From Bartonella grahamii ATCC 700132 (GTDB lineage Bacteria; Pseudomonadota; Alphaproteobacteria; Rhizobiales; Rhizobiaceae): a DNA stretch of 64,000 nucleotides. The notes under the pieces are model-generated. The model was not told the origin of the DNA. It saw only the letters and a list, made by a program, of their open reading frames with translations, and searched no databases. Positions 37,475 through 48,214 of this stretch are shown here, piece after piece. Position 1 is the first letter of the stretch, and each line of letters begins with the position of its first letter. The stretch spans positions 265,723 through 329,722 of the forward strand of contig NZ_JACX01000001.1 in NCBI RefSeq assembly GCF_000518085.1, in the 5' to 3' direction. Both the position numbers and the translations under genes were made by a program.

Positions 37475-39094
37475 TTAATGGCGGAAGTGTCGTGTTCCTG
37501 TGAAAACCATCGCTAAACCCTGCGCATCAGCAGCCGTGATAACTTCTTCATCACGCATGGAGCCTCCTGGTTGAATAACTGCTGTTGCTCCTGCTTCAGC
37601 TGCTGCTAATAAACCATCTGCAAAAGGAAAAAATGCATCTGATGCAACAACCGATCCTTTTGTGAGAGTTTCTGTTAAGCCTGCTCTTTGCGCACTTTCT
37701 GCTGCTTTACTTGCAGCAATTTTTGCTGAATCGATGCGGCTCATTTGTCCGGCTCCAATTCCAACTGTTGCGCTATTTTTCGCGTATACAATAGCATTTG
37801 ATTTAACGTGTTTTGCTACACGAAAAGCAAACTGAAGATCACGCATTTCATCTTGAGTTGGTGCCCGCTTTGTCACTACTTGCAATTTAAGATCATCAAC
37901 CACCACGTTATCACGCGATTGCACTAAAATGCCTCCTGCAAGTGTTTTCGCAAGAAGTCCTCCACAGCGTGGATCAGGAACTCCACCTGTAATGAGCAAA
38001 CGAAGATTTTTTTTCTTGGCAATAATTTCACGTGCCGCCATTGTGGCATCAGGAGCAATAATCACTTCTGTGAAAATTTTAACAATCTCTTCAGCACATT
38101 CCTCATCAAGGGTTTGATTTAAAGCAACAATTCCACCAAATGCCGATACATTATCACACATAAGAGCTTTCAAATAAGCTTCTTTCAAATTTTTTCCTTC
38201 CGCAACACCACAAGGATTGGCATGTTTAATAAGAGCGACAGCAGCGGTTTTTTGCGGATCAAATTCTGCCACAAGCTCAAAGGCTGCATCTGTATCATTC
38301 AGATTGTTATAAGAAAGCGCTTTGCCTTGTAAAAGTTTTGCTGTTGCAATACCAAAACGTTTTTCATTATTGCGATAAAATGCTGCCTGTTGATGTGGAT
38401 TTTCCCCATAGCGCATAACACTCTCAAGATGACCAGAAAAACTCTGCCACGATGGAATTTCAATTTTTAAATCCCGTGCAAACCACGATGCTATTGCCGT
38501 ATCATAAGCGGCGGTGTGTGCATAAGCGCGCATTGCTAGCTGATGACGCATAGATAAGCTTAAACATCCATTATGCTGTTTTAATTCAGCTAGAATCGAA
38601 TCATAATCTTTTATCGCTGTTACAACACCAGTATAAGCATAATTTTTTGCCGCGGCGCGAATCATTGCCGGTCCACCGATATCAATATTTTCAAGAATCG
38701 TTTGCCCATCGGCTCCCGATAAGATCGTCTCTTCAAACGGATAAAGATTCACCACCAAAAGATCAATTCCATGAATGCTGTTCTTTTCCATAGCTTCCCT
38801 ATGGCTAGGATCTTCTCTTACCCCTAACAAAGCACCATGAATCAAAGGATGGAGTGTTTTTACACGCCCATCCATGATCTCAGGAAATCCGGTAACTTCA
38901 GCAACATCTTTTACCGGTAAACCGGCTGCTATGAGGGTTTTGGCTGTTCCCCCTGTTGAAATCAATTCAACATTGTAAGTAGTATGAAGGGCTTGTGCAA
39001 AAGCAACCACACCCGTTTTATCAGACACAGAAAAGAGAACACGACGAACCCGATGAAGATCAGGTATGGGAAAATTTTTGGCAATAACACCCAT
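37475..39094 (-). CDS. purH: Bifunctional AICAR transformylase / IMP cyclohydrolase
   Basis: Catalyses the last two steps of purine synthesis. The N-terminal IMP cyclohydrolase (residues 1-200) has [46 protein letters not shown] and [16 protein letters not shown]. The C-terminal transformylase has [27 protein letters not shown] with the catalytic Lys-His, and [16 protein letters not shown]. It ends with [10 protein letters not shown] and [13 protein letters not shown]. The 539 residues are full length. It lies on the strand opposite the rsmB-heparinase pair and converges with it across repeat DNA. Confidence 0.96.
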   Translation of the reverse strand: MGVIAKNFPIPDLHRVRRVLFSVSDKTGVVAFAQALHTTYNVELISTGGTAKTLIAAGLPVKDVAEVTGFPEIMDGRVKTLHPLIHGALLGVREDPSHREAMEKNSIHGIDLLVVNLYPFEETILSGADGQTILENIDIGGPAMIRAAAKNYAYTGVVTAIKDYDSILAELKQHNGCLSLSMRHQLAMRAYAHTAAYDTAIASWFARDLKIEIPSWQSFSGHLESVMRYGENPHQQAAFYRNNEKRFGIATAKLLQGKALSYNNLNDTDAAFELVAEFDPQKTAAVALIKHANPCGVAEGKNLKEAYLKALMCDNVSAFGGIVALNQTLDEECAEEIVKIFTEVIIAPDATMAAREIIAKKKNLRLLITGGVPDPRCGGLLAKTLAGGILVQSRDNVVVDDLKLQVVTKRAPTQDEMRDLQFAFRVAKHVKSNAIVYAKNSATVGIGAGQMSRIDSAKIAASKAAESAQRAGLTETLTKGSVVASDAFFPFADGLLAAAEAGATAVIQPGGSMRDEEVITAADAQGLAMVFTGTRHFRH

Positions 39095-39814
39095 AACAGA
39101 AGCCTTAAAAATGAAAGAGTTAAAATTCTAGTAAAACAAGCTTATAGATTTATAGCATAAGCCTTTAGCAAAATACACTGAAAGGATAAACTGTCTTTTT
39201 AGAATATAGGGTGACTCACCTTTTTTATTATCCTGTAAAACACTCTCATTTGAGGTGTGGTGGTGGGTGTATAAAGTCTCATTGAGACATTAAATGTTTT
39301 TTTGTTGCTTATAACTCAACATCTCATCTTCATAGCAGTTTTGAAACAAAAAATGCATCCGTATGTTCTCTGCTATATTAGCTTTTATACTAGATGAAGG
39401 CGAAAGTATTGCGTATATCAATTGGAGTAATCTCTGAGATGGGAAACAATCTAATGAAGCAAGAATATAAAATTATAAAGGCAAAAATGAGTGCCTATCT
39501 TTCCTATCATTTTTAAATTTGGCTGTATGTTTTTCAAAAGCGTTTATGACAATGTTTTTTTAGAATGAATTTTTTTTAAGAGTGGAGATAATGCATTGTT
39601 TCACATTTTTGGGCATTACATTTTTAATGAATCATCCCTCGTTTTATGATGGTTTTTTGAAGAGTGTCGCGTAAATCTTTTGTGGATGGTATAAAGATTC
39701 ATTGTATGCCTATGATCTTTATTTAACAAAGGCGCAAGTTAGTAGATTCTGTTCTCTTTATCAGTTTCCAAGATTCTAAAAATTTTTGTTACTTGAGATG
39801 GAAGAGGTCTTTTT
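39095..39814. other. Intergenic region with family B and family C repeats
   Basis: A family B 5' fragment lies at about 39228-39330 (TATCCTGTAAAACACTC). A degraded family C segment at about 39395-39620 aligns with 58270-58460 (GGAGTAATCTCTGAGA and a TTTTCAAAAGCGTTTATGAC segment). No gene is supported. Confidence 0.5.
39395..39620 (+). repeat. Dispersed repeat family C, degraded copy
   Basis: It shares GGAGTAATCTCTGA.A.GGG, a CTATCATTTTT..A.TT segment and CAAAAGCGT.TA with the copy at 58195-58460, where a longer reading frame survives. Confidence 0.45.
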
Positions 39815-40597
39815 TTAGTTTTTTTGCCGTAGCAGAAAAAGAAAAGCTCCTAACACACCAGCAGCTAAAATAAACCACGTGATTGCATAAACGAGATGAT
39901 TATTTCGAAAATGGACAATCGTAAGACCAACGACGGGAAGGTTTGCTTGTGGAGATGTTTTTCTGGCATCAATGAAATAAGGGGCAACAGTGGACAGACC
40001 AAGTTTTTGTGCCATAGCGGGGAGATCGCGCGTATACCATAAATTCTTGTCCGGATTATTTTTACGCGGGAAAAATCCATTTTTTTCACTCATGCGTAAT
40101 AAACCTATAATTGTTGTTTGTTCTGTGTCTGTGGTCGAATTTTGCTGAGATGAGGCATTTGTATGCGATTGCTCTGAGTTTTGAAAATTGTTACGTTCAT
40201 CCATGGGGATAAAGCCACGGTTGATAAAGGTCAGTGTATTATCAGTAGTTTGTAAAGGAGTCAAAACCCAATATCCTGTAGTATTTTGAGCGGCAGCAGT
40301 GACTAAAATATTTTTATCTGTTAAAAATTTTCCTGTGATAACAACAGGTTGATATTCATTTTTTTCAAAAGTAACATCTGACCATTGATTTTTTGGGGGG
40401 GCTTTTATGGGGGGCAAATGAATGCGCTGATTGGCACTGGTGATGAGATTTGTTTTCCAGTTTAACCGTTGTACTTGCCATATACCTAATGCACTGAAGA
40501 GAAGAAAAAAACAAATACATAAAGTCCCAAACAAAAAAGAAGAAAAACGGCAAGAATCTTCTTGAAGCTTTGTTATGGGGGGCTCTTTTTTACTCAT
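39815..40597 (-). CDS. SURF1-family cytochrome oxidase assembly protein
   Basis: A 260-residue inner-membrane protein that aids heme a insertion into aa3-type cytochrome c oxidase. It has the family topology: an N-terminal helix (FLFGTLCICFFLLFSALGIW, residues about 24-43) directly followed by QVQRLNWKTNLI, and a C-terminal helix (HLVYAITWFILAAGVLGAFL). Between them is a periplasmic domain with FINRGFIPMDER. The stretch near residues 140-165 is a polar, Ser/Thr/Gln-rich insertion. ATG 40597 is preceded by AGGAAGC. It stands alone, without cox genes next to it in the window. Confidence 0.9.
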   Translation of the reverse strand: MSKKEPPITKLQEDSCRFSSFLFGTLCICFFLLFSALGIWQVQRLNWKTNLITSANQRIHLPPIKAPPKNQWSDVTFEKNEYQPVVITGKFLTDKNILVTAAAQNTTGYWVLTPLQTTDNTLTFINRGFIPMDERNNFQNSEQSHTNASSQQNSTTDTEQTTIIGLLRMSEKNGFFPRKNNPDKNLWYTRDLPAMAQKLGLSTVAPYFIDARKTSPQANLPVVGLTIVHFRNNHLVYAITWFILAAGVLGAFLFLLRQKN

Positions 40598-40893
40598 GAT
40601 TTATGCTTCCTTTCGGGATAATAGGTTTTCATTCTAACATGGTATGTATTTAAAAAACATTTTGTACGCTTTTTGGTGGAATTTGCACGCCTTGTTGAGG
40701 AAAAAGATGAAGAATGAGCTAGTAAGATATGAAAAAGGTTTTATAAAAGACTTGACCTTTTGTTGTCGACCCCCTATTAGAAAGAGACTTCCTAATGATG
40801 CCCGTTCAAGGTTGCATTGTGCGTGTTTTGCGTTCATTGTGTCCTTTGGGTATGGGGATTTTGAAAGTTTCTTAGAGTTTAAGGGTGAAGTTT

Positions 40894-41211
40894 ATGTCTC
40901 GTGCATGTGAATTGACAGGGAAGACGGTTCTGTATGGTAATAATGTTAGCCATGCGAATAATAAGACTCGGCGTCGTTTTTTACCAAATCTTTGCAATGT
41001 GACATTGATTTCAGAAGTGTTACAGCAAAGTTATCGCTTGCGCATTTCAGCAAGTGCATTGCGTTCTGTTGAGCATCGTGGTGGCCTTGATGCTTTTTTG
41101 GTCAAAGCAGATGATAAAGAGTTGTCGCAACGTGCGCGTTTGCTAAAACGACAAATTATTAAGAAAAAAGCTGAGCAAGAAGGTGAGCAAAAGGCTGAAC
41201 AAGCAGCGTAA
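40894..41211 (+). CDS. rpmB: 50S ribosomal protein L28
   Basis: [20 protein letters not shown] is the standard start of alphaproteobacterial L28, followed by [12 protein letters not shown]. The C-terminus is lengthened by a Lys/Glu/Ala-rich helix to 105 residues. ATG 40894 is chosen over a GTG nine bases upstream; AAGGGTGAAG supplies the ribosome binding site. In rhizobia rpmB lies near cobT-cobS, as here, but the two are now separated by a transporter and a broken restriction system. Confidence 0.94.
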   Translation: MSRACELTGKTVLYGNNVSHANNKTRRRFLPNLCNVTLISEVLQQSYRLRISASALRSVEHRGGLDAFLVKADDKELSQRARLLKRQIIKKKAEQEGEQKAEQAA

Positions 41212-41329
41212 TTGTTAGCGCCATTCTTTTTGGTTTATTGACGCTTTTATTCCGGTCTTCTGTTCTAGAAGTTAAGTTTTTTCAGGTTGATCGTTTAATT
41301 TTATTGGTTCCGTATCATAGGTTAAAAAA

Positions 41330-42013
41330 ATGCCCTCAAGCAGTCCTTTACGAGAACAGCAAAAGAAGAGGTACATTGTTTTTTCTATTTTAGCAATGTG
41401 CCTTGCTGTCACTGCTTCTAATATTTTTGTTCAATATCCTGTCTACTGGTTTGATTTAAATGAGCTGTTGACTTATGGGGCTTTTACCTATCCATTTGCT
41501 TTTCTGATCAATGATTTGACCAATCGTTTTTATGGTCCATCTGCTGCACGGCGTGTGGTTTACGCTGGTTTTTTTGCGGGTGTCTTTGTTTCTTGGATAT
41601 TGGCGACACCACGGCTTGCACTTGCTTCTAGTTTTGCATTTTTATTTGGGCAACTCCTTGATATTGTTGTTTTTACTCCTTTGCGACGTAAAACATGGTG
41701 GAAAGCACCTTTAGCAGCAGCGTTGGTTGGTTCGGCTTTGGATACAGTGCTGTTTTTTGCTCTTGCTTTTTCTAGCTCTTTTGCTGTTCTTGATAAGATA
41801 ACAGGCTATGCTGATAGTTCACTGGTGGAGAGTACTGTTTTGGGAGGGGTAGGCATGCCAGTTTGGCTCTCGCTTGCTTTTGGTGATTTTTCGGTAAAAA
41901 TTGTTATGAGCCTGTTTATGTTGATTCCCTATGGAACAATTCTTAATATTGTAAAACTTCCTCTTTATCAAAGTCATTCAAAGGATGATTCTTCTTTTGT
42001 TTGTAACAAATAA
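41330..42013 (+). CDS. yhhQ: Queuosine precursor transporter (VUT/YhhQ family)
   Basis: A 227-residue membrane protein with six predicted helices. FSILAMCLAVTASNIFVQYP opens the family domain. LLTYGAFTYPFAFLINDLTN has the conserved Asn-Asp-Leu, and GQLLDIVVFTPLR a conserved Gln/Asp pair. The family takes up preQ0 or preQ1 for synthesis of queuosine in tRNA; the specific substrate here is inferred. ATG 41330 follows GGTTAAAAAA, a weak binding site. Confidence 0.88.
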   Translation: MPSSSPLREQQKKRYIVFSILAMCLAVTASNIFVQYPVYWFDLNELLTYGAFTYPFAFLINDLTNRFYGPSAARRVVYAGFFAGVFVSWILATPRLALASSFAFLFGQLLDIVVFTPLRRKTWWKAPLAAALVGSALDTVLFFALAFSSSFAVLDKITGYADSSLVESTVLGGVGMPVWLSLAFGDFSVKIVMSLFMLIPYGTILNIVKLPLYQSHSKDDSSFVCNK

Positions 42014-42571
42014 TGATCTTTGTCCTTTTGTTTTGCTAAAGAAGAGAAGGTTGTGCGTTATGTCTTCTGCGAACAGAATTTGAGTGGATTCAAAAAAGGG
42101 ATTTTGCTTCTTTTCTCAAGTTGTATTTATCCATACATCATCTATGCTTATGATGTGTAAGGAAATAGTTTTGATTGATTCAGTATGGGATAAGAGCATC
42201 TTATCAGTATTAAAAACAGATAATAAAGCTCTTATAAAGGCCAAAAAATGTCTTGTTAAGAATAGTGATGTCTTACTTATGATTATTTGAGCTATAAGAA
42301 ATTTGGTTCTTATAAAGGAAAAAACATTTCGATATACATTTGGGTAGTATATAAATAGAAAAATAAATACCAATGGTATCAAGTCCTTTTTGACAGTTTT
42401 AAAATTTGGTTATACTGGTATTTATCATTATTTTAGTAACAAATGTTTGTGCAGATATGTTAATGAATTTACAATTTGTTATAATGCGATCTCTGTAGAA
42501 TTTGGCAAACGCTTCGAGTATTTATTTTAGATAATTGTAGGTTAGAAAATGTGATACTTGGAGCTGATAAT
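42014..42571. other. Intergenic region before the restriction-modification remnant
   Basis: It contains a partial family A copy at about 42100-42250 (TTATCCATACATCA, then TTATGATGTGTAAGGAAATAG and TTTGATTGATTCAGTATG), then AT-rich sequence likely to be the upstream region of the methylase gene. No gene is present. Confidence 0.5.
42100..42250 (+). repeat. Dispersed repeat family A, partial copy 6
   Basis: Only the 3' part is left: TTATCCATACATC, then GATGTGTAAGGAAATAG, TTTGATTGATTCAGTATGGG and ATAATAAAGC, parallel to the 3' ends of the copies at 13862 and 22470. Confidence 0.5.
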
Positions 42572-43422
42572 ATGAACAAAATGATAAATCAAAGAGATCA
42601 TACAAAGGCTTTATTGGATAATTTGGTCTTAACTTCCTTGAAAAAACAGAGAGAGACTAGGGAGTTGCCTATTGTAAAATCACCTCTTCGTTATCCGGGA
42701 GGGAAAAGTCGCGCTGTTCCTATGATTATTAATAACTATATAAGGAAACAGAAAACTTTATGTTCTCCTTTTGTAGGAGGCGGTTCAATTGAATTAACCT
42801 TAGCAAAAAGAGGAACAAAGGTTTATGCTTATGATGCTTTTAAGCCGCTTGTTATTTTTTGGCAGATGCTTTTGAAAGATGCTTCAGCTCTTGCAGAAAA
42901 AGTGAGAGAATATGAAGATATGACTCCCGTAATGTTTTATAATCTCCAAAAAACTTTTGGGAATATTAAAAATCAATTAGAAATTGCTGCCGTTTTTTCT
43001 TACTCTTAATTGCTCTTTTTTTCGGAACAACACTTTCTGGCGGTATGTCTCTAGGACATCCTCGATACAATTATCATTCTATTGAACGGCTTAAAGATTT
43101 TAAGATTGAAAATTTCACGGTGGAACACAGAGATTTTACAAAAAGTACTCCTAAACACTTTAACGATTTTCTTTATTGTGATCCTCCATATCTTATTAAT
43201 CAAAAACCTTATGGTCAAAAAGGCGATAAACATAATTCTTTTGATCATCAATTTCTTGCTGAACTTTTGAGAAAGCATCACAGATGGGTTTTATCTTATA
43301 ATGATTGTGTGGAAGTTAGAGAACTTTATAAAGGACATACAATACTTAATCCTGAATGGATTTATGGTATGGGAAACAATAAAAAATTAAATGAACTCGT
43401 AATTTTGAGTAAGGATCTTTAG
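42572..43422 (+). pseudogene. Dam-type DNA adenine methyltransferase, two frameshifts
   Basis: A D12-class N6-adenine methyltransferase. The N-terminal part has PLRYPGGKSRAVP (SAM-binding start) and SPFVGGGSIELTLA (motif I FxGxG type), then stops at 43009. The C-terminal part, in another frame, has GTTLSGGMSLGHPRY, SIERLK, the catalytic DPPY (FLYCDPPYLIN) and WVLSYND. Removing one T from T6 at 42993-42998 and one from T7 at 43016-43022 joins the halves through AAVFLTLNCSFFGTTLSGG, the usual family sequence. ATG 42572 has GGAG eight bases upstream. The restored length would be about 283 residues. As written it is inactive. The partner endonuclease follows nine bases later. Confidence 0.85.
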
Positions 43423-43430
43423 GAAATTGC

Positions 43431-44327
43431 ATGAAACAGGTAGAAAATGGAAAAGCCTTTGAATATGCTTTGCTATGGGTTTTAAAAAAGCAACAAAGGC
43501 TTCTATAGAGTTTAACTCGTCCTTTCAAATAGCGGAGTCTTTTTATAATTTATTTAATGATACTGAAAAAAGGCTTTTAAATCTCGCTTCTATTGAAGCA
43601 GCTATTTTCTTACAGTTACATGATAAAAATATTAGAAAGATGAAAACTATTGTTCTTCAGGAAGATTTTGTTGGGATCAAAGGAGATGTCTGTGATATTA
43701 TTTTAAAAGTTCCTGAAAATCACATTGGTATTTCTGCAAAACATAATCATAGCGCTATCAAACATCCTCACCTTTTTGGTAAAATAGATTTTGGTAAAGA
43801 ATGGGCAGGTTACCCCGTGTAGCAGCCTTTATTTCAATGAAGTTAGACCTATTTTTGATTATTTAGCAGAGCTTAGAGATAAGAAGATGTTCTTTAGAGA
43901 TATAGAGGATAAAGACAGCAGAGTTTATCTTCCAATCCTAGAAGCTTTTTCTAAAGAACTTCAAAGGCTTTGTTTAGATTATCAAGATAAATTTGTGAAG
44001 CTATTGTTTCAGTATATTATAGGTTCTTATGATTTTTATAAGATTATGATAGATACAAGATCTAAACAAAAACGGGTTATTATTCAGTCTTTTAATTTGA
44101 ATGGCACTCTGGGATATGGTCGTAAATGGAAAATTCCAAGCAAAATTTTATCAGTTGCAATAAAACCAGAAAGTAAAAACAAACTCATTATAATTTTTGA
44201 AGATGGTTGGAGCATTTCTTTTAGGATTCATAATGCATCCAGTAAAGTAGAAGCTTTCTTAAAGTTCGATATTCAATTTGTGGGATTATCTTCTCAGGTT
44301 GTTAGTCATCAAATTCCGATGGTTTAA
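43431..44327 (+). pseudogene. HaeIII-family type II restriction endonuclease, two frameshifts
   Basis: ATG 43431 starts KQVENGKAFEYALLW and stops at 43508. The frame then shifts (a missing base in T4A6, 43480-43489) into the next part, which carries the catalytic-looking GDVCDIILKVPENHIGISAK and NHSAIKHPHLFGKIDFGKEW. A second shift (an extra C in C4, 43813-43816) leads to YPCSSLYFNEVRPIFDYL in the last part, running to 44327 with LLFQYIIGSYDFYKIM. IGIS.KHNH..KH and DFGKEW.GYPCS are hallmarks of the HaeIII family. With both repaired it would be about 298 residues. It lies nine bases after the methylase, so it was a restriction-modification pair. Confidence 0.82.
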
Positions 44328-44377
44328 TGATAGAGATAATTTTTTAAGATGTAATTGTTGGCTGTTTCAAGGCAGGT

Positions 44378-46273
44378 TTATTTCTTATGAATATGAGGCA
44401 TTTTATCACTAAAAAGTATTTCTAATTGTTTTGTTATGGCGTCGGCAAGTTCTTCAGCATTCATAATTGTTACAGCACGCTGATAATAACGTGTGACATC
44501 ATGACCAATTCCAATGGCAATGAGTTCAATGGGGGAATGTGTTTGGATTTCTTGAATCACTGCGCGTAAGTGTTTTTCTAAATAATTGCTGGAGTTGACC
44601 GATAGTGTCGAATCATCAACTGGAGCACCATCAGAAATGACCATGAGGATGCGACGTTGTTCACGCCGTGATAAAAGGCGTTGATGAGCCCAAATTAAAG
44701 CTTCTCCGTCGATATTTTCTTTTAATAATCCTTCTTGCATCATTAAACCTAAATTGCGTCGTGCGCGACGCCATGGGGTATCAGCACTTTTATAGATGAT
44801 ATGGCATAAATCATTAAGGCGCCCAGGATTATGGAGTTTGTTTTGGGTAAGCCATTGTTCGCGCGATTTTCCCCCTTTCCAAGTTTTAGTGGTAAAACCT
44901 AAAATTTCAACTTTGACACCACAACGTTCAAGAGTTTGTGCCAAAATATCAGCACAACTTGCGGCAACGCTAATGGGGCGTCCGCGCATTGAGCCCGAAT
45001 TATCAATGAGGAGTGAAACAACCGTGTCCCGAAATTGGGTGTTGCTTTCCATTTTAAAAGAAAGGGGTTGCATGGGGTCAATAATTAGACGTGGAAGCCG
45101 TGCTGTATCAAGATATCCTTCTTCAAGGTCAAAGTTCCAGTCGCGATTTTGTTGCGCCATCAAGCGGCGCTGGAGACGGTTTGCTAAACGTCCAACGATG
45201 TTTTGAAGATGATTGATTTGCTTATCAAGATAACGGCGTAAGTGATCTAACTCGTTTTCAGAACAAAAATCTGTTGCTTCCAAAATTTCATCAAATTGAT
45301 GGGTGAAGATTTTATAATTGCCAAGTCTTTCCATTTGTTCCGAATCAGAAAAAAGGTGTTTGGGTCTGCTCGGCTTTTCTTGCCAAGGTCCATTTTTTTG
45401 CTCGCCGTCAGCTTGATCATTGTTGTTTGATTGTGTCGCTTGTGTTTTTCCGTCGTCTTGCACATCACTTTCTTGTTCAGTGCTGGTTTGTTCTTCACTT
45501 TGAGCGTGTTTTTTGTTTTTACTCTCTTCTTCTGCTTGGTCTTGAGGTGCACATTCGTTTTTTAATTTTTTATTGTTTTTACTGTTAGAAGCTTTAGCTT
45601 GTTGCACTGTCATTTTGAGTGTAACAAGCATTTGGCGAACAGTCTGTGCAAAAGCTTGTTGGTTGTAAATATGATGTGGGAGCTCATTGAGTTCTGCTGC
45701 TGCTTTTTGTTCGAGTTCTTGACGCCACAATTCTAAGACAGGACCTGCTTCTTTTGGAGCTGTGCGCTTTGTTATTTTTTCACGCAATAAAAGTGCAATC
45801 GCTTCTTGGATGGGGGCTTCACTTTGGTTGCTAATTTTATGATAATGGGCTCTTTTGTATTTATCGGCGAGCATGATATCAAGATTTTTTGCAAGTCCCT
45901 CCATGGCTAAAGTGCCAATTGCTTCAACACGTGTTTGTTCGAGGGCATCAAAGACAGCACGTGCTTCTGATTCTAGTGGAGCAAATTGCATGTGAATACG
46001 GTTATCATGCCATGCTTTGCGTAGAGCCATGGAATCACCTAATCCGCGAGTAATGGTGATGTCTTTATTCGTTGCGTATTGAGGTAATTCTGGTAAACGC
46101 GCACAACTTTCGCTTAAAGATGGTCGGTTATGACTAAAGGAAACTTCAAGGTCGCTTGTGCCTGCAATTGCACGCATACAGGTGGAAAGTGCTTTTTTAA
46201 AAGCTTCAGCATTAAGAGTGTTGTTGGAAGAGTCCTTTACCGGATTTTTGTTGTCGCCAATATTGGTAGCCAT
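44378..46273 (-). CDS. cobT: Cobaltochelatase subunit CobT
   Basis: In aerobic cobalamin synthesis CobT partners the AAA+ protein CobS and the large subunit CobN to insert cobalt. The 631 residues comprise an N-terminal helical domain (1-210), a low-complexity acidic and Asn/Gln/Lys-rich linker (about 215-310), and a C-terminal von Willebrand A domain whose MIDAS motif is [11 protein letters not shown], near residue 410, with [12 protein letters not shown] later. ATG 46273 is used; a TTG nine bases upstream is an alternative. No cobN or other cob genes occur in this window, so this pair may act in another MoxR/VWA-type process. Confidence 0.92.
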   Translation of the reverse strand: MATNIGDNKNPVKDSSNNTLNAEAFKKALSTCMRAIAGTSDLEVSFSHNRPSLSESCARLPELPQYATNKDITITRGLGDSMALRKAWHDNRIHMQFAPLESEARAVFDALEQTRVEAIGTLAMEGLAKNLDIMLADKYKRAHYHKISNQSEAPIQEAIALLLREKITKRTAPKEAGPVLELWRQELEQKAAAELNELPHHIYNQQAFAQTVRQMLVTLKMTVQQAKASNSKNNKKLKNECAPQDQAEEESKNKKHAQSEEQTSTEQESDVQDDGKTQATQSNNNDQADGEQKNGPWQEKPSRPKHLFSDSEQMERLGNYKIFTHQFDEILEATDFCSENELDHLRRYLDKQINHLQNIVGRLANRLQRRLMAQQNRDWNFDLEEGYLDTARLPRLIIDPMQPLSFKMESNTQFRDTVVSLLIDNSGSMRGRPISVAASCADILAQTLERCGVKVEILGFTTKTWKGGKSREQWLTQNKLHNPGRLNDLCHIIYKSADTPWRRARRNLGLMMQEGLLKENIDGEALIWAHQRLLSRREQRRILMVISDGAPVDDSTLSVNSSNYLEKHLRAVIQEIQTHSPIELIAIGIGHDVTRYYQRAVTIMNAEELADAITKQLEILFSDKMPHIHKK

Positions 46274-46287
46274 GAGTGACAAATTCC

Positions 46288-47268
46288 TTAAGGCGAAACA
46301 CCATGAATGAGTGATTCGGGAAGCTCTTGTCCAAAGGCGCGTTGATAAAATTCTGCAACAGTGGCACGTTCGAGTTCATCACATTTATTGAGAAAGGTTA
46401 ATCGGAAGGCAAAGCCGACATCTTGAAAAATTGTTGTATTTTCTGCCCAAGTAATGACGGTACGTGGACTCATGACAGTTGAAAGATCTCCATTGATAAA
46501 AGATTGGCGTACCATATCAGCAACATGAACCATTTGTGAAATTGTCTTTTTTCCCTCAGCCGTTTGAAAAGATTTGACCTTTGAACAAATGATATTAACC
46601 TCTTTATCATGGGGTAAGTAATTGAGTATCGTAACAATAGACCAGCGGTCCATTTGAGCTTGATTGATCTGTTGGGTACCATGATAGAGACCGGTTGTAT
46701 CACCAAGACCAATGGTGTTTGCTGTTGCAAAAAGACGAAAGGCTGGATGTGGAGAGATGACACGGCTTTGATCAAGTAAGCTTAGTTTTCCAGAAGTTTC
46801 AAGAACGCGTTGGATGACAAACATAACATCGGGACGCCCCGCGTCATATTCGTCGAAAACAAGAGCAATATTATTTTGATAAGCCCATGGCAAAATGCCT
46901 TCTTTAAATTCAGTGATTTGTAAGCCATCTTTTAAAACGATAGCATCTTTTCCTACAAGATCGATACGACTTACATGACTATCGAGATTAATGCGAAGAC
47001 AAGGCCAGTTGAGACGTGCAGCAACTTGTTCAATATGCGTTGATTTCCCTGTACCGTGATAGCCAGAAACCATCACACGACGGTTAAAGGTAAAACCTGC
47101 GAGAATCGCTAAAGTTGTTTGCTGATCAAAAAGATAATCAGGATCGATATCAGGAACATGGGAACTTTTTGTGCTAAAAGCAGGGATTTCCATATCTGTT
47201 TCAATATGAAATAGATCGCGAGCACAAAGTGTAATATCGGGTAAATTTTCAACGGTAAAATTTGTCAT
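46288..47268 (-). CDS. cobS: Cobaltochelatase AAA+ subunit CobS
   Basis: AAA+ ATPase of the MoxR type, 326 residues. Walker A is [19 protein letters not shown] near residue 70, Walker B is [17 protein letters not shown], and sensor-1 lies in [20 protein letters not shown] with MDRWSIV. The N-terminus [20 protein letters not shown] and [13 protein letters not shown] is typical of rhizobial CobS. It lies 14 bases before cobT and is co-transcribed. In rhizobia it follows the same J-domain protein seen here at 47470. Confidence 0.93.
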   Translation of the reverse strand: MTNFTVENLPDITLCARDLFHIETDMEIPAFSTKSSHVPDIDPDYLFDQQTTLAILAGFTFNRRVMVSGYHGTGKSTHIEQVAARLNWPCLRINLDSHVSRIDLVGKDAIVLKDGLQITEFKEGILPWAYQNNIALVFDEYDAGRPDVMFVIQRVLETSGKLSLLDQSRVISPHPAFRLFATANTIGLGDTTGLYHGTQQINQAQMDRWSIVTILNYLPHDKEVNIICSKVKSFQTAEGKKTISQMVHVADMVRQSFINGDLSTVMSPRTVITWAENTTIFQDVGFAFRLTFLNKCDELERATVAEFYQRAFGQELPESLIHGVSP

Positions 47269-47469
47269 TGTGTTTTTGGAAGGGAGGGACGCTATTTATT
47301 CATTAGAAAACGATACAAGAGTTAGAGCATTTATGCAATGCTCTATAATGAGAGCCTTAGATCTGAAGGAAGATTTTTACGTATTCTATAATGTTTTGCA
47401 AAAAAAAGATAATATCTTGCGCAAATAATGATAGTCTAAATGAAAATGGGCTCATACAAGTACATGTTT

Positions 47470-48090
47470 TTAGCACAAACCAGACTTTTTTAGCAAATTA
47501 TAAGCATGTAAAACATCACGAAAGCGCTCTTCCGAAGCACGATTACCACCATTGGAATCAGGATGGTGCTTTTTTACCAACTCTTTATATTTCATTTTGA
47601 TGTCTTCTGCTGAAGCGTTTGCCTGTAGTCCCAGTGTATCAAAAGCTTTTGCTTCTAAGGGCTTTAATTTTCGTGAGAAATTATTGCTTGAATGCCGCTC
47701 AGTAAAAAGCGTGAAGGGATCGCGTATGCGATTTTGATAGGCAGCTGTTCCAGAGCGAATCTTTGCATAATTAGCGGCTGTTTTTTTCGATGTACCATTG
47801 CTCAGATCTGTAGGCCATGTCGGACGATGTCCTGTGAGAGCATCCTTTTGAAATTTTGCGATATCTTTATTGCTAAGACCAGAGAAGTAATTAAAATTTT
47901 TATTATAGGCGCGTACGTGTTCAATACAAAAATATAAATATTGTCCTTCGTGATTTCGACCTGCTGGTGCTTTATGGGACCCTGTTTTTTCACAACCTTC
48001 CCACTGACACTGCTGCGCTTCTGGCTCAGCTTTTTGTTTTTTATTTGAGCTTATGCGAATTGAATCGAATAATTTAGATGTTATTGTCAT
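47470..48090 (-). CDS. J-domain (DnaJ-like) protein
   Basis: A 206-residue co-chaperone-like protein. The N-terminal half holds a possible metal site, CQWEGCEKTGSHKAPAG with CIEH later, followed by the rhizobial YNYFSGLSD-type stretch (here FNYFSGLSNKDIAKFQKDAL). The C-terminus is a J domain, AFDTLGLQANASAEDIKMKY, with the HPD tripeptide in KKHHPDSNGG. It presumably stimulates a DnaK ATPase; clients are unknown. It is divergent from bolA across 124 bases and precedes cobS by about 200, the conserved rhizobial order. Confidence 0.88.
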   Translation of the reverse strand: MTITSKLFDSIRISSNKKQKAEPEAQQCQWEGCEKTGSHKAPAGRNHEGQYLYFCIEHVRAYNKNFNYFSGLSNKDIAKFQKDALTGHRPTWPTDLSNGTSKKTAANYAKIRSGTAAYQNRIRDPFTLFTERHSSNNFSRKLKPLEAKAFDTLGLQANASAEDIKMKYKELVKKHHPDSNGGNRASEERFRDVLHAYNLLKKSGLC

Positions 48091-48214
48091 ACTATTGGTT
48101 TATGCAAAATTGATTAATTTTACAAGAATTGACTTTTGAAAAATTTGTTTTCACACTTATTTTATTATGAAAAAGGTGTATTTTTGCACGTTCATTTTGT
48201 TTGAGGAATGAAAA

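Noticed and set aside
42551..43009. Short stand-alone N-terminal methylase protein
   Set aside because: The catalytic DPPY half follows in another frame within 40 bases, so this is half of a frameshifted gene.
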